From: Cellvibrionaceae bacterium
GTDB taxonomy: Bacteria > Pseudomonadota > Gammaproteobacteria > Pseudomonadales > Cellvibrionaceae
NCBI GenBank assembly: GCA_021151825.1
Contig: JAGKWQ010000001.1
Coordinates: 496,001-560,000, forward strand
Direction of reading: 5' to 3'
Length of the DNA stretch: 64,000 nucleotides
In this document: in pieces, positions 16,782 to 25,568 of the stretch
Numbering within the stretch: position 1 is the stretch's first letter
Layout: every line of letters starts with the position of its first letter
Notes under the pieces: generated by a model
What the model saw: the letters and a program-made list of their open reading frames with translations, nothing else
Database searches by the model: none
Told to the model about the DNA's origin: nothing
Made by a program: the position numbers and the translations under genes

Positions 16782-17156
16782 TTACGGTTTCTGATTTTGA
16801 TAACAACCCGCATTTACAGGAATCCGATTAGTTTTAAAAATTCCCTCTCTGGATTCTATATCTCTCACCATAGTAATAACATTCCCATTTTCATCTAAAG
16901 AAACACAAACAAATAACGTGTCCACAGAGTTTTTCGCCATATAAGAAAAATGAATAATTGCATACAAATTGCTGGCCCGATCAAGCTCCGGATTAATCGG
17001 TATGGGATTGAGCTCCAGTTTTGCCAAATCAGAATGGCGTAATTTTATTTGTTGCAAAGCGGTAACCAATACCTGATTTTTATCAAAAGAGAAAAGGCTG
17101 CCCGCCCAGACCGGTGAAGCAAAAATATATACCAAAGCAATAACTATTTTTTTCAT
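16782..17156 (-). CDS. Small exported protein of unknown function
   Basis: A 124-residue protein starting at the ATG at 17154-17156; an in-frame GTG lies two codons upstream. Residues 1-19 form a signal peptide (MKKIVIALVYIFASPVWAG). The mature part has a hydrophobic strand IIHFSYM, then LFVCVSLDENGNVIT, and ends NAGCYQNQKP. Two Cys residues, one central and one near the end, could form a disulfide. It is not recognised as any family. It is convergent with the BtuB-like receptor and divergent from the lipoprotein gene at 17440. Confidence 0.65.
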   Translation of the reverse strand: MKKIVIALVYIFASPVWAGSLFSFDKNQVLVTALQQIKLRHSDLAKLELNPIPINPELDRASNLYAIIHFSYMAKNSVDTLFVCVSLDENGNVITMVRDIESREGIFKTNRIPVNAGCYQNQKP

Positions 17157-17439
17157 GTCCACATTCCAGTAAACAAGCTACAAGCCATATTTTGCACTAC
17201 AAATGTAGTTAAAATATACTGCGCTGTTGACTCCCCGGCAATTCTCGCGCAAGATTCGCTCCCAATAACAAGTAAGCCTCACTCTAAGGCTCACACGAAA
17301 AATTTCAGTTTACCCTCCTACGCAGATTTCCCTCTAGGCAACTTAAAAATTGCAGGTTTGCTATTGGCTATGGATTCCTTAAATCCACCATGCTCAGCAA
17401 TCCATTTTTTCAGCCTTTCTCAGTATTCATGAGGGAAAT

Positions 17440-19170
17440 ATGCTTAACAAAGTCGCACTCGTCCTATTTTCATCCAGTGTTCTTGTTGCTTGCGGTGGCG
17501 GAGGTGGTGGTGGCGGAAAACCACCGATAACCAATACCACATCTACCCTGGCCTCAAGTTCGATATCGAGCTCAAGCTTGAGTACAAGCAGCAGTTCGAG
17601 CTCGAGTTCAGCCGCCGCCAAAATTTTGCAGGGGCAATTTAAAGACACCAATGTATCCGGTTTGCAATTTGTATCAGGGGGACAATCAGGCGTCACCAAT
17701 GCCACTGGAACATTCAGCTATGAGCAAGATAAAGAGGTTGTATTTTCAGTCGGCGAAGTGAATCTGGGGCAAATTCGCGGGGTGTCGGTAATTACACCGC
17801 TGGATATGGTTATTGATGCTGACACATCCAGCCCTGCAATTATTAATAGGGTTAAATTCCTGTTGATGCTCGACAGTGACGGCTATTCAGGTAATGGAAT
17901 TCAAATTTCACCTGCGGTACAAACCGCCGCAAAAAAATGGTCGCCAGTTGATTTTTCCTCTGCCAATTTCGCACAAGACATTGCCCCCTTGATGAGTGCG
18001 GCATCCGCAGCTGATGGCGGCGCGCACCTCTTACCCGATGCCGACACAGCCAGGCATCACATAGAAAATACCCACTGGTGTACTCGCTCGGGAATTTTTA
18101 CCGGCAGCAACTTCGTTGATAATAATATTCGCTTTGCACTGGTTGCCAGCCCCACAACCGGAATGCTTGATGGCTTTATGGTATCGGGAACAACACCTGA
18201 AATTGCTGAATTAGGTGGTATTGAACCAATATCCATGAATGCATCCGCTTTCTTTCTATTCCGTAACAACACCACAAAAGTTGAGTATGGTGGCAGTATC
18301 GCCAACCCCGATGAAATTGGTGGCAACTTTCAACAGAACACTCAACCTGAAGGTGCATTTAAGGCGCAACGTGTGGGAGGAAAAAATTCTGCCACTTATC
18401 GTTACAGCGCAATCTACAACGGCAGCGAACGAGGGTTACTGAGTTTTGATATTGATTCTGCGAATAATATTTCCGGTGTGATTTATTATTTGACTAACAA
18501 CACCAGCAAATCACTCAGTGGCTCCTTAAAAGGCCCATGGCTAACCGCCACTACCGCTGACAATGTTCAACTACAAGGCCTGGTGAATTGGACCACCGGT
18601 GAATTAAGTGGAAGCTGGACAAATAGTGCAGCAGGCACTTCTGGCACATTCACCGGTAGCGGCTGCCAATTAAACCCGGCCCCCATCACCATTGACGGTT
18701 TTGATGATTGGAAAATTGGTTACAACACGGGTAGCCAGCAAATCATTCCAGCGTCGGGAACAAATCCGCTCGTTATTATGGAGGGTACCGCTGTTGCGCA
18801 CGTACGCCTTAAAGTATCCCCTTGGGGAGAAATGTCATTTCCAATTGCCGGTTTTGATCTAACCGGTGAAGCAGAAACGATTGACCTTAGCGGTTCAAGT
18901 TTTATTGAAATTACTTACAAAGCCAACCAAAGTGTGAATTTGCAATTGCGTCAATACGCAGTTCATGGTGGAACTCACAACCAGATCACGCTGCCTGCTG
19001 CATCGGGATTTACGACGGTGAAAATACCATTCACTGATTTCAAAGGCGGACTCACACCACTGGACTTAACCAAAGTTGCAAAATTTAATTTTGCATTGCT
19101 TAGCAATAATCCAACGGATGGTTATGCCGAACTGATCGTGAAGAACTTTAAAATAGATAAATTTAATTAA
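17440..19170 (+). CDS. Ser-rich lipoprotein with C-terminal carbohydrate-binding-like domain
   Basis: A 576-residue lipoprotein. The signal ends in the lipobox VLVAC with Cys18, followed by a Gly run and a serine/threonine linker (residues 32-58), a design common in Cellvibrio surface enzymes. Residues 62-200 contain a beta-rich module (VSGLQFVSGGQSGVTNATG, TFSYEQDKEVVFSVGEVNLG). Such modules recur at the N-terminus of gammaproteobacterial surface lipoproteins. Residues 210-410 are beta-rich with Gly/Thr repeats. The last 150 residues (DGFDDWKIGYNTG, FIEITYKANQSVNLQLRQYA, YAELIVKNFKIDKF) resemble a jelly-roll carbohydrate-binding or CIA30-like fold. I see no catalytic motif. Binding of a polysaccharide at the cell surface is inferred. 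A GAGGG ribosome site precedes the ATG. Confidence 0.72.
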   Translation: MLNKVALVLFSSSVLVACGGGGGGGGKPPITNTTSTLASSSISSSSLSTSSSSSSSSAAAKILQGQFKDTNVSGLQFVSGGQSGVTNATGTFSYEQDKEVVFSVGEVNLGQIRGVSVITPLDMVIDADTSSPAIINRVKFLLMLDSDGYSGNGIQISPAVQTAAKKWSPVDFSSANFAQDIAPLMSAASAADGGAHLLPDADTARHHIENTHWCTRSGIFTGSNFVDNNIRFALVASPTTGMLDGFMVSGTTPEIAELGGIEPISMNASAFFLFRNNTTKVEYGGSIANPDEIGGNFQQNTQPEGAFKAQRVGGKNSATYRYSAIYNGSERGLLSFDIDSANNISGVIYYLTNNTSKSLSGSLKGPWLTATTADNVQLQGLVNWTTGELSGSWTNSAAGTSGTFTGSGCQLNPAPITIDGFDDWKIGYNTGSQQIIPASGTNPLVIMEGTAVAHVRLKVSPWGEMSFPIAGFDLTGEAETIDLSGSSFIEITYKANQSVNLQLRQYAVHGGTHNQITLPAASGFTTVKIPFTDFKGGLTPLDLTKVAKFNFALLSNNPTDGYAELIVKNFKIDKFN

Positions 19171-19198
19171 CAGGAAAACTTAACGTACCGGGTAGACA

Positions 19199-19241
19199 CT
19201 CTTGCTTGTTTTATATTGCCGAACAAGCAAGAGCTTTTTTA
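19199..19241. terminator. Strong bidirectional terminator
   Basis: A 12-bp stem CTCTTGCTTGTT / AACAAGCAAGAG is followed by CTTTTTTATT on the plus strand. It ends the lipoprotein transcript. The convergent N-acetyltransferase gene stops at 19242, right at its edge, so its T-rich tail overlaps that stop codon. Confidence 0.85.
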
Positions 19242-20006
19242 TTAGCGACGCAATGAAAACTCTTTCCATAACACATCATCTAATTGTTCAGATGATACTT
19301 GCGTAATAATTTCCTGATCACCGGTAAATGTCTTCAATTGACTTCCGGATAGTAACGTACGCCCTTGCGCATGCTGCTTCATCACTAAATACTGTTTCAC
19401 AAAAATCGCGTCCGGATGGGTAGAGTTATAGTAATTAGCCAATGAAAAATCTATCCATTCCATCGGCTGCAGATCAAACCCAAACTGATTGGCCCACTCA
19501 CCTTTTACCAACGCTTTAAGCACAAATTCATCGCGTTCATTTTTATCCAATGTAAAGGTTTCATTATCTTGCAGGACAACCTGGCCGAGCTGATGCAAGC
19601 CGATAGGTGCACGTAAACCAAAACTGCCAAAACCGGTATCGCATAACCAACGCTGATTACCAATATTAACAAGAAGTACCACATGGGTTTTAGGGCGACG
19701 CTGAGGGTAGAACATGGGACGTGCACCAATCAGATCATAACCAAAGCCTAATGCCGTAAGAGCCATAGTGAACAGACCATTCACTTCATAACAATAACCA
19801 CCGCGGCCGGAATAGATAATTTTTTTCACAATATCTTCGGGCGCAATAGAAACAATTTTTCCTGCTTGCACATCCAGATTCTCAAACGGAATTGAATGCA
19901 ACTGGGCACGCATAACACGTGTCAAGGTTTCTATCGTTGGCTCGGTGCTTCCGGAATAATGGATACGCTTCAGGTAATCATCCAATATAAAATTTTCTGC
20001 TTGCAT
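19242..20006 (-). CDS. Arylamine N-acetyltransferase
   Basis: A 254-residue cytoplasmic enzyme that moves an acetyl group from acetyl-CoA to arylamines or hydrazines. All family hallmarks are visible: SIPFENLDV at 38-46, RGGYCYEVNG with catalytic Cys72, THVVLLV with the catalytic His, and CDTGFGSFG with the catalytic Asp. The length is normal for bacterial NAT (about 255-280). A GTGAGG ribosome site precedes the ATG. It is monocistronic, convergent with the upstream lipoprotein gene and divergent from the DMT exporter at 20150, with which it could share a promoter region. Confidence 0.93.
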   Translation of the reverse strand: MQAENFILDDYLKRIHYSGSTEPTIETLTRVMRAQLHSIPFENLDVQAGKIVSIAPEDIVKKIIYSGRGGYCYEVNGLFTMALTALGFGYDLIGARPMFYPQRRPKTHVVLLVNIGNQRWLCDTGFGSFGLRAPIGLHQLGQVVLQDNETFTLDKNERDEFVLKALVKGEWANQFGFDLQPMEWIDFSLANYYNSTHPDAIFVKQYLVMKQHAQGRTLLSGSQLKTFTGDQEIITQVSSEQLDDVLWKEFSLRR

Positions 20007-20149
20007 AGCCTCACTCGCTTTTGGCTAACCATAAAATGGTCGGGTAATTGTTAAAATCTGTACCGGTGTTTTTTTATCACACCTGTCACTTACATCTCTT
20101 CGTCAGAGCATCTAAGATGTTATTTTGAGAGATGAAGTGAGCCCCGTCT

Positions 20150-21058
20150 ATGAATTCACCGTTAAGTATTTGGCTGATGGTAATAGCCAGCACCTTTTTT
20201 TGGGGCAGTAATTTTAATGCGGGTCACGCAATTGCGGGCGATGTTACACCACTTACCGCCGCAGCTGAACGCTTTCTGATTGCGGTTATTCTGTTTTTAT
20301 TATTGCGCGCGGCACAACGCAAAGCCGAATCACAATTACACTGGCGCGATGGGCTGGTATTGCTTCCGTTGGGAATTATCGGCGTCTTCGGATTTAACTA
20401 TGCATTTTTTACCGCTCTGCACACTACGTCGGCATTAAACGCGGCATTAATTATGGCCCTGTCACCCATGCTGTCGTTATTATTTTCAGTGTGGTTACTT
20501 AAATCACGTATTCAATTATTTCAATGCATAGGAATTCTTATTGCATTTATTGGTGTTACGTTGGTAATTACCGGCGGAAATTTTGGCTTGGTACATATTG
20601 CGTTGGGCGATGCATGGATGATTGGTGCTTGCATCGTGTGGAGCCTATATACCGTTGGATCAAAAAAATATGCCGGGCATATTCCATCGCTACAACTCGC
20701 GCGCTGGACGGTCAGCATAGGTGCAGTAGCATTGACAGCCGTTGCGCTCTTACAAGAACAGCCATTAATTGATGTTCCGGCATTATCATGGCAAACCCAC
20801 GGCATCCTGTTTTACATGGCTTCATTCGGAACAGTATTCGCGTATATTTTTTGGTTAAAAGGCGTTCACTTTTTGGGTCCGGATAAATCGGCAATCGCTT
20901 TTAATTTAGTGCCAGTGTCGACGTTAATTGTCAGCGTGATATTAGGAAGCTATCCAAATCAAATACAGCTATTGGGAATGTTATTGGTATTAGTGGGTGT
21001 GGTTATTTCCAGCGGCTGGCGATCCAGCGGCTGGCGACCCGGCCACAAAAAAATATAA
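20150..21058 (+). CDS. EamA-family DMT transporter
   Basis: A 302-residue inner-membrane protein with about ten hydrophobic helices in two repeats. Features are ASTFFWGSNFNAGHAIA in the first helix, AAERFLIAVILF, ALIMALSPMLSLLFSVWLL closing the first EamA repeat, and FNLVPVSTLIVSVILG in the second. This is the RhaT/EamA metabolite exporter family. The substrate is unknown; members export amino acids, nucleosides or drugs. The C-terminus is Arg/Lys-rich with a repeated SSGWR. A terminator follows directly. Confidence 0.88.
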   Translation: MNSPLSIWLMVIASTFFWGSNFNAGHAIAGDVTPLTAAAERFLIAVILFLLLRAAQRKAESQLHWRDGLVLLPLGIIGVFGFNYAFFTALHTTSALNAALIMALSPMLSLLFSVWLLKSRIQLFQCIGILIAFIGVTLVITGGNFGLVHIALGDAWMIGACIVWSLYTVGSKKYAGHIPSLQLARWTVSIGAVALTAVALLQEQPLIDVPALSWQTHGILFYMASFGTVFAYIFWLKGVHFLGPDKSAIAFNLVPVSTLIVSVILGSYPNQIQLLGMLLVLVGVVISSGWRSSGWRPGHKKI

Positions 21059-21074
21059 CTTGAATTTTGCTACA

Positions 21075-21113
21075 AAAAAATACCCCGCCAACTGAACTGC
21101 GGGGTATTTTTTA
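21075..21113. terminator. Bidirectional terminator between convergent genes
   Basis: The stem AAATACCCCGC / GCGGGGTATTT with a 10-base loop is flanked by A and T runs. It serves both the EamA gene (plus strand, stop 21058) and the S41 protease gene (minus strand, stop 21130). Confidence 0.88.
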
Positions 21114-21129
21114 TCTGGATATATTCCTG

Positions 21130-22737
21130 TTACTTCAGGATCAACAATTTCCTTACTTCCGATTCAACCAATTCCCCATCAATAAATTCTGCTGATTGCT
21201 TTTGCAATTTACCCGTTACGCGAATAGAACAACTTCCATTAGCACGAAAATTTAATGCGGTCGCCAGAAGCGCTTCACTGGTGTCACCCAATTGGCGGGT
21301 AATATCATCCTGGACACGACAACCCAGTACTAACGTTTCGCTATTCGCCAATGATGACGGAACAAAACCATCACTGTATTCACCAAAACCTTTAGCATTG
21401 GCTCCTTTCAACTGAATGGTGTAATACGTAGTACCGCAATTTTCTTCCGGATAAAATCCGTAGGGTTTGCCGCAGGTGGTATCGCCAATTAAATAGACTT
21501 GTACATTAGCACCGCGCAAACCATTGATAATTGCCTCGCTTGCCGAACAGGTATCACCGGAAGAAAGAATATAAACACGTTTTAAATCCAGCGTCGGTAA
21601 GTCCAGGTTTTTATAATTGCCGTAATACCCAAAATCCCAAAAAGGCATTGGTTCCAGTTTCGGCTGTTTGCTGTTTTGGATTTGCTCATAAAACACTTTT
21701 CCTTGCACATTAGCGCCCGCCAACATGTAACTGACCTCGCTCGCAATCGATAACAAACCGCCGCCGTTATAACGCAAATCCAGAATCACATCACTCACAG
21801 CGGACTGTTTTAATTGCTGGATCGCTTTTACCCATTGGTCTTCCGCTTTTTCAACGTGTGAATTAAATACCACATACCCCACCTTACCAGTGGCAGTCTC
21901 CAATACTTTGGTAAGCAATACTGGCGAAGTGCTAACTTCAGCGGATTGCAATGTCACTGTACGCAATGTAACTGTACCAGCGTCCTGAATTTCAAAATTA
22001 TGGGCAGCACCCAGTTTGGAAGGAAATAAACCTTCCGCAAGCGCATTTAATCCGGCATCACTGTTTTCATTCACTAAATCATAAGAATCAATTTTTAGAA
22101 TTTTTGCTCCACGCGCAACACCAGCATTAGCAGCCGGTGAACCTGGCTCAACATAAGCGACAAAATAACCCCGTGGAGGCGTGGTTGAATAAACCTTCAG
22201 ATGAATACCATAGCCATAAGTAATACCCGATTCCCAGGACTCTGCATCCTCAGTGGGTTCATAAAAATGGAATGCATCCTTAGCGGTTCCGGAACTGGTT
22301 GTTTTGTTGGTTTTCAATTGACTGAAATAGGTTTGCGGCGTTTCACTATTGCCGGGATTCAAATCGGGTAACTCTTCAAACCATAAATAGGTTTCATGGC
22401 TCCAGGAACGCAGGAAATTTTTTTCATCCAGGCTGGTGCCTTTTTTATCGGGAAATGCGATACCCGTAAATTTACTGAAACCGGTACGCGGCGCAGCACA
22501 AAGGTTATCGAACACGGCGGAGTTTTTGTAAGTCCCGGCAACCCAACCGGAGTTTGCCATCGAGCTGGCCGATGAACTGGAGGGCGTTGAGTTACTATCA
22601 ATCGACCTGCTGTCCCCGCCGCCGCCACAAGCGGCAAGTGTGAGCACCAGTGCGCCCACCGACAACCAGGACAGAGTTGATTTAATTGAGGCAGGAGGAT
22701 GATTGGCCCGTCTGACCAGAAGTGATGATTCGTTCAC
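21130..22737 (-). CDS. S41-family (C-terminal processing type) peptidase lipoprotein
   Basis: About 535 residues if translation starts at the GTG at 22735-22737, which has an AAGGGA ribosome site; an ATG at 22821 would add 28 residues with no signal-like features. The signal ends in the lipobox LTLAAC (Cys37), followed by GGGG and a short Ser-rich linker. Residues 200-270 form a PDZ domain (GYFVAYVEPGSPAANAGVARG, KILKIDSYDL). The S41 core has DLRYNGGGLLS and SGDTCSASEAI with likely nucleophile Ser398. It is therefore a lipid-anchored serine protease of the periplasm or surface; its targets are unknown. The Ser-linker design matches other lipoproteins here. Confidence 0.85.
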   Translation of the reverse strand: MNESSLLVRRANHPPASIKSTLSWLSVGALVLTLAACGGGGDSRSIDSNSTPSSSSASSMANSGWVAGTYKNSAVFDNLCAAPRTGFSKFTGIAFPDKKGTSLDEKNFLRSWSHETYLWFEELPDLNPGNSETPQTYFSQLKTNKTTSSGTAKDAFHFYEPTEDAESWESGITYGYGIHLKVYSTTPPRGYFVAYVEPGSPAANAGVARGAKILKIDSYDLVNENSDAGLNALAEGLFPSKLGAAHNFEIQDAGTVTLRTVTLQSAEVSTSPVLLTKVLETATGKVGYVVFNSHVEKAEDQWVKAIQQLKQSAVSDVILDLRYNGGGLLSIASEVSYMLAGANVQGKVFYEQIQNSKQPKLEPMPFWDFGYYGNYKNLDLPTLDLKRVYILSSGDTCSASEAIINGLRGANVQVYLIGDTTCGKPYGFYPEENCGTTYYTIQLKGANAKGFGEYSDGFVPSSLANSETLVLGCRVQDDITRQLGDTSEALLATALNFRANGSCSIRVTGKLQKQSAEFIDGELVESEVRKLLILK

Positions 22738-22812
22738 AAAAGATTCCCTTAAATATCCTGTTACCCGCAGCGATATGCCGCTGGGAGCACAAGAATAAAA
22801 GAAATCCTTTTG

Positions 22813-22849
22813 AAAAACCACGACAGCTATAACAGCCGTCGCGGTTTTT
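22813..22849 (-). terminator. Terminator after the GH3 gene
   Basis: On the minus strand a stem of about 16 bp, AAAAACCGCGACGGCT against AGCTGTCGTGGTTTTT with two G-T pairs, is followed by a T-rich tail. It lies just past the GH3 stop at 22863. Confidence 0.8.
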
Positions 22850-22862
22850 ACTCACAGAGTCA

Positions 22863-25322
22863 TTAACGCAAAGCGACATTAACCGGGGTGATATACACTT
22901 TGGATTTGCTGATGTCAGTCACTTTGCCCACAACCTCCAGCTCGCCTTTCAATCGAATATCCGCCGAAGAAGAACCGATCATCAAATTAATTTTTCCCGG
23001 CTCCAGCACAAAATTCATATTACGGTCATAAAACCCCAGTTGATTGGCAGCGAGCGTAAAAGTCACACGCGCAACTTGCTTCGGCTCAAGGTAAACACGC
23101 TTGAAACCGCGCAACAGTTTTACCGGCTGGGTAACACTGGCCACCGGATCATTGATATACAACTGCACTACTTCATCGCCTGCACGCGAACCGGTATTAG
23201 CAATGGAAACACTAATATCGACTGTCTCACCCGCGTTGATTTTTGTTTTATTCCACGTCATATCGGCATAACTAAACTGCGTATAACTCAATCCATAACC
23301 GAATGGATACAGCGCATCGGTTTTATCAAACGCATAACCGCGTTTTGCAGCGGGCTTATGATTGTAATAAACCGGAAGATGGCCAACAGAACGAGCAACA
23401 CTCACAGGTAATTTTCCACCGGGATTAACATCGCCAAATAAAACCCGTGCAACCGCACGGCCGGTTTCCTGGCCGAGATACCAGCCCTGCAAAATTGCCG
23501 GTGCAGTTTGTGCGAGTTTACTAATCGCCAACGGGCGGCCGCCAATTAATAACACAACAACAGGTTTGCCCGTTGCCAACACTGCATCTACCAACTCTTG
23601 TTGCTCACCCAGCAATTCAAGGCTGGTACGATCACCTAAGTGATTATCGCTCCACGCCTCACGTGAAGTTGCTTCGTTATCACCGACAACAACAATCGCT
23701 ACATCACTTTTTTTCGCCACCGCTACGGCTTTTTCGATCATCCCTTTGGTATCAGCTTTGGATGCCAATACCACTTCATCAGTATGCCAGCGCTGTTTGG
23801 AGCGAGAATTTGCAGACGCTGAATCAGGATCGGATGCCCATTTTTCAATGGTTAGTAATGTGCCTTTTTCATGATGAATTGTTACACCACTGCCAAGATA
23901 TTCTTGCAAACCCTGCAAAATGCTCACAGTCTTTTTCGGCACATCGCTGTAACCACCAATTAAGGTTTCATCAACATGAGGACCAATTAACGCCACGGAT
24001 TTAAGTGTGGATTTATTGAGCGGTAAAATATTTTTGTCGTTCTTTAACAGGATTATCGATTTTTCTGCAACCTGTTGTGCAAACGCGGCGTGTTTGGAAT
24101 TGCCGACAAATTCATCCACGTTAGTAGTATTGGTGTAAGGATTATCAAATAATCCCAGTGTAAATTTTTCATGCAACACACGTGCAACTGACTGATCAAT
24201 TTGTTTGATCGTGATTTTTTTATCTTTCACTAACTGGATAAGATTTTTATAAGCATCACCATCCGGCGTTTCAACATCTACACCCGCCGCCATCGCCATT
24301 AATGCCGCTTCGGATTTGTCAGCGGCAAGATGATGACGATTAATTAATTCAGCAATCGCAAAGTAATCGCTCACCACGACGCCATTAAAATTCCATTCGC
24401 CGCGCAAAATGTTTTGCAACAAATCCACATTGGAATGGGAAGGAATACCATCGATTTCATTATAAGAAGCCATCACACTGCGCGCGTGCGCGACTTTCAC
24501 CGCCGCTTCAAACGGCGGCAAAAAATTCTCGCGCAGACTGCGCTCACCAATCGGTGCGGGTGCAGTATTTAATCCACCAGTGGGTTCGCCATGACCAGCA
24601 AGATGCTTCAACGTTGCAATCACTCGATCTTTACCAATGCCATCACCCGCACCTTGAAAGCCTTTAACACTGGCCACACCCAATTCCGCCACCAGATAAG
24701 GATCTTCGCCGAGTGTTTCTTCGATGCGCCCCCAACGCGGATCGCGCGCAACATCCAATACCGGAGCCAGCGCCTGGTGCGTGCCTATCGCGCGCATTTC
24801 TTGCGCGGCAATGGTGTAAACCTGCTCGATAGTGGCGGGGTCCCAGGTACTCGCCAAACCTATCGCTTGCGGAAAGCTGGTAGCGTTGCGACCCGCAAGG
24901 CCGTGAAGCGCTTCTTCATGAAAAATCGCGGGAATACCCAGGCGCGTATTTTCAACCAGATATTTTTGTACGGCGTTGGTAAATGCCAATGTTTGTGCCG
25001 GAGTTTTGTTGGGTGTGAGCGTGGCTTTATTTTCCGCCGGGCGCGCAACCTGTCCGATACCACCACCTAAAATTTCTTGCGCATGCTCCGGCGTAAATTC
25101 ACCGCTATCTGTTTCGAGCTTTTGACGTGCAACCCATACGGTTTGCAATTGTGCGACCTTTTCTTCCAGTGTCATGCGCTTGAGTAGATCTTTTACGCGC
25201 ACATCAATAGGTTTATCGGGATTTTTATACGCTGGCTCAGCAGCAATGGTGCTGACTGGAATCGAAAATAGTATTGCACTTGCGATAAATATTTTTAACC
25301 TATTTACAGATAGGGATTGCAT
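22863..25322 (-). CDS. GH3 family beta-glycosidase (probable beta-xylosidase/beta-glucosidase)
   Basis: An 819-residue exported enzyme. The ATG at 25320-25322 gives a signal peptide (IFIASAILFSIPVSTIAA) and has AGGA 8 bases upstream. The N-terminal TIM barrel has IPAIFHEEALHG, FPQAIGLASTWDP, RDPRWGRIEETLGEDP and GVVVSDYFAI with nucleophile Asp319. The second alpha/beta domain has SIILLKNDKNILPL and IVVVGDNEATSREAW. The C-terminus is the FnIII-like domain (SIANTGSRAGDEVVQLYIND). The position next to xylA and xylB suggests it releases xylose from xylo-oligosaccharides in the periplasm. GH3 specificity cannot be read from sequence alone, and a glucosidase remains possible. Confidence 0.88.
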   Translation of the reverse strand: MQSLSVNRLKIFIASAILFSIPVSTIAAEPAYKNPDKPIDVRVKDLLKRMTLEEKVAQLQTVWVARQKLETDSGEFTPEHAQEILGGGIGQVARPAENKATLTPNKTPAQTLAFTNAVQKYLVENTRLGIPAIFHEEALHGLAGRNATSFPQAIGLASTWDPATIEQVYTIAAQEMRAIGTHQALAPVLDVARDPRWGRIEETLGEDPYLVAELGVASVKGFQGAGDGIGKDRVIATLKHLAGHGEPTGGLNTAPAPIGERSLRENFLPPFEAAVKVAHARSVMASYNEIDGIPSHSNVDLLQNILRGEWNFNGVVVSDYFAIAELINRHHLAADKSEAALMAMAAGVDVETPDGDAYKNLIQLVKDKKITIKQIDQSVARVLHEKFTLGLFDNPYTNTTNVDEFVGNSKHAAFAQQVAEKSIILLKNDKNILPLNKSTLKSVALIGPHVDETLIGGYSDVPKKTVSILQGLQEYLGSGVTIHHEKGTLLTIEKWASDPDSASANSRSKQRWHTDEVVLASKADTKGMIEKAVAVAKKSDVAIVVVGDNEATSREAWSDNHLGDRTSLELLGEQQELVDAVLATGKPVVVLLIGGRPLAISKLAQTAPAILQGWYLGQETGRAVARVLFGDVNPGGKLPVSVARSVGHLPVYYNHKPAAKRGYAFDKTDALYPFGYGLSYTQFSYADMTWNKTKINAGETVDISVSIANTGSRAGDEVVQLYINDPVASVTQPVKLLRGFKRVYLEPKQVARVTFTLAANQLGFYDRNMNFVLEPGKINLMIGSSSADIRLKGELEVVGKVTDISKSKVYITPVNVALR

Positions 25323-25494
25323 GTTGTTGTCCTGTAGTAGCGTTGTGTTTTTAAGTTTATGAATATTTATTGTTGGAATGTTGAATACAGACAAGCAGAG
25401 TTTTGCGCAGCTGACTTGCTGCCAATAATTTTAGCGCAGGCAAAAGTTTGCCCACTGGATTTTACATTTTTTTATTAGCCGCTAAAGCACGCCA

Positions 25495-25545
25495 ATAAAA
25501 AAGCCGCTAAGCATCGTCCCATTGCTGGGACGATAATTAGCGGCT
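25495..25545 (-). terminator. Terminator after xylA
   Basis: A 20-base arm at 25502-25521 pairs with 25526-25545 around a TTGC loop with one mismatch. On the minus strand it is followed by CTTTTTTATT. It ends the xylB-xylA transcript before the GH3 gene, which therefore needs its own promoter in 25323-25490. Confidence 0.88.
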
Positions 25546-25568
25546 AGAGGCTTTGCTAGATAAATCGA

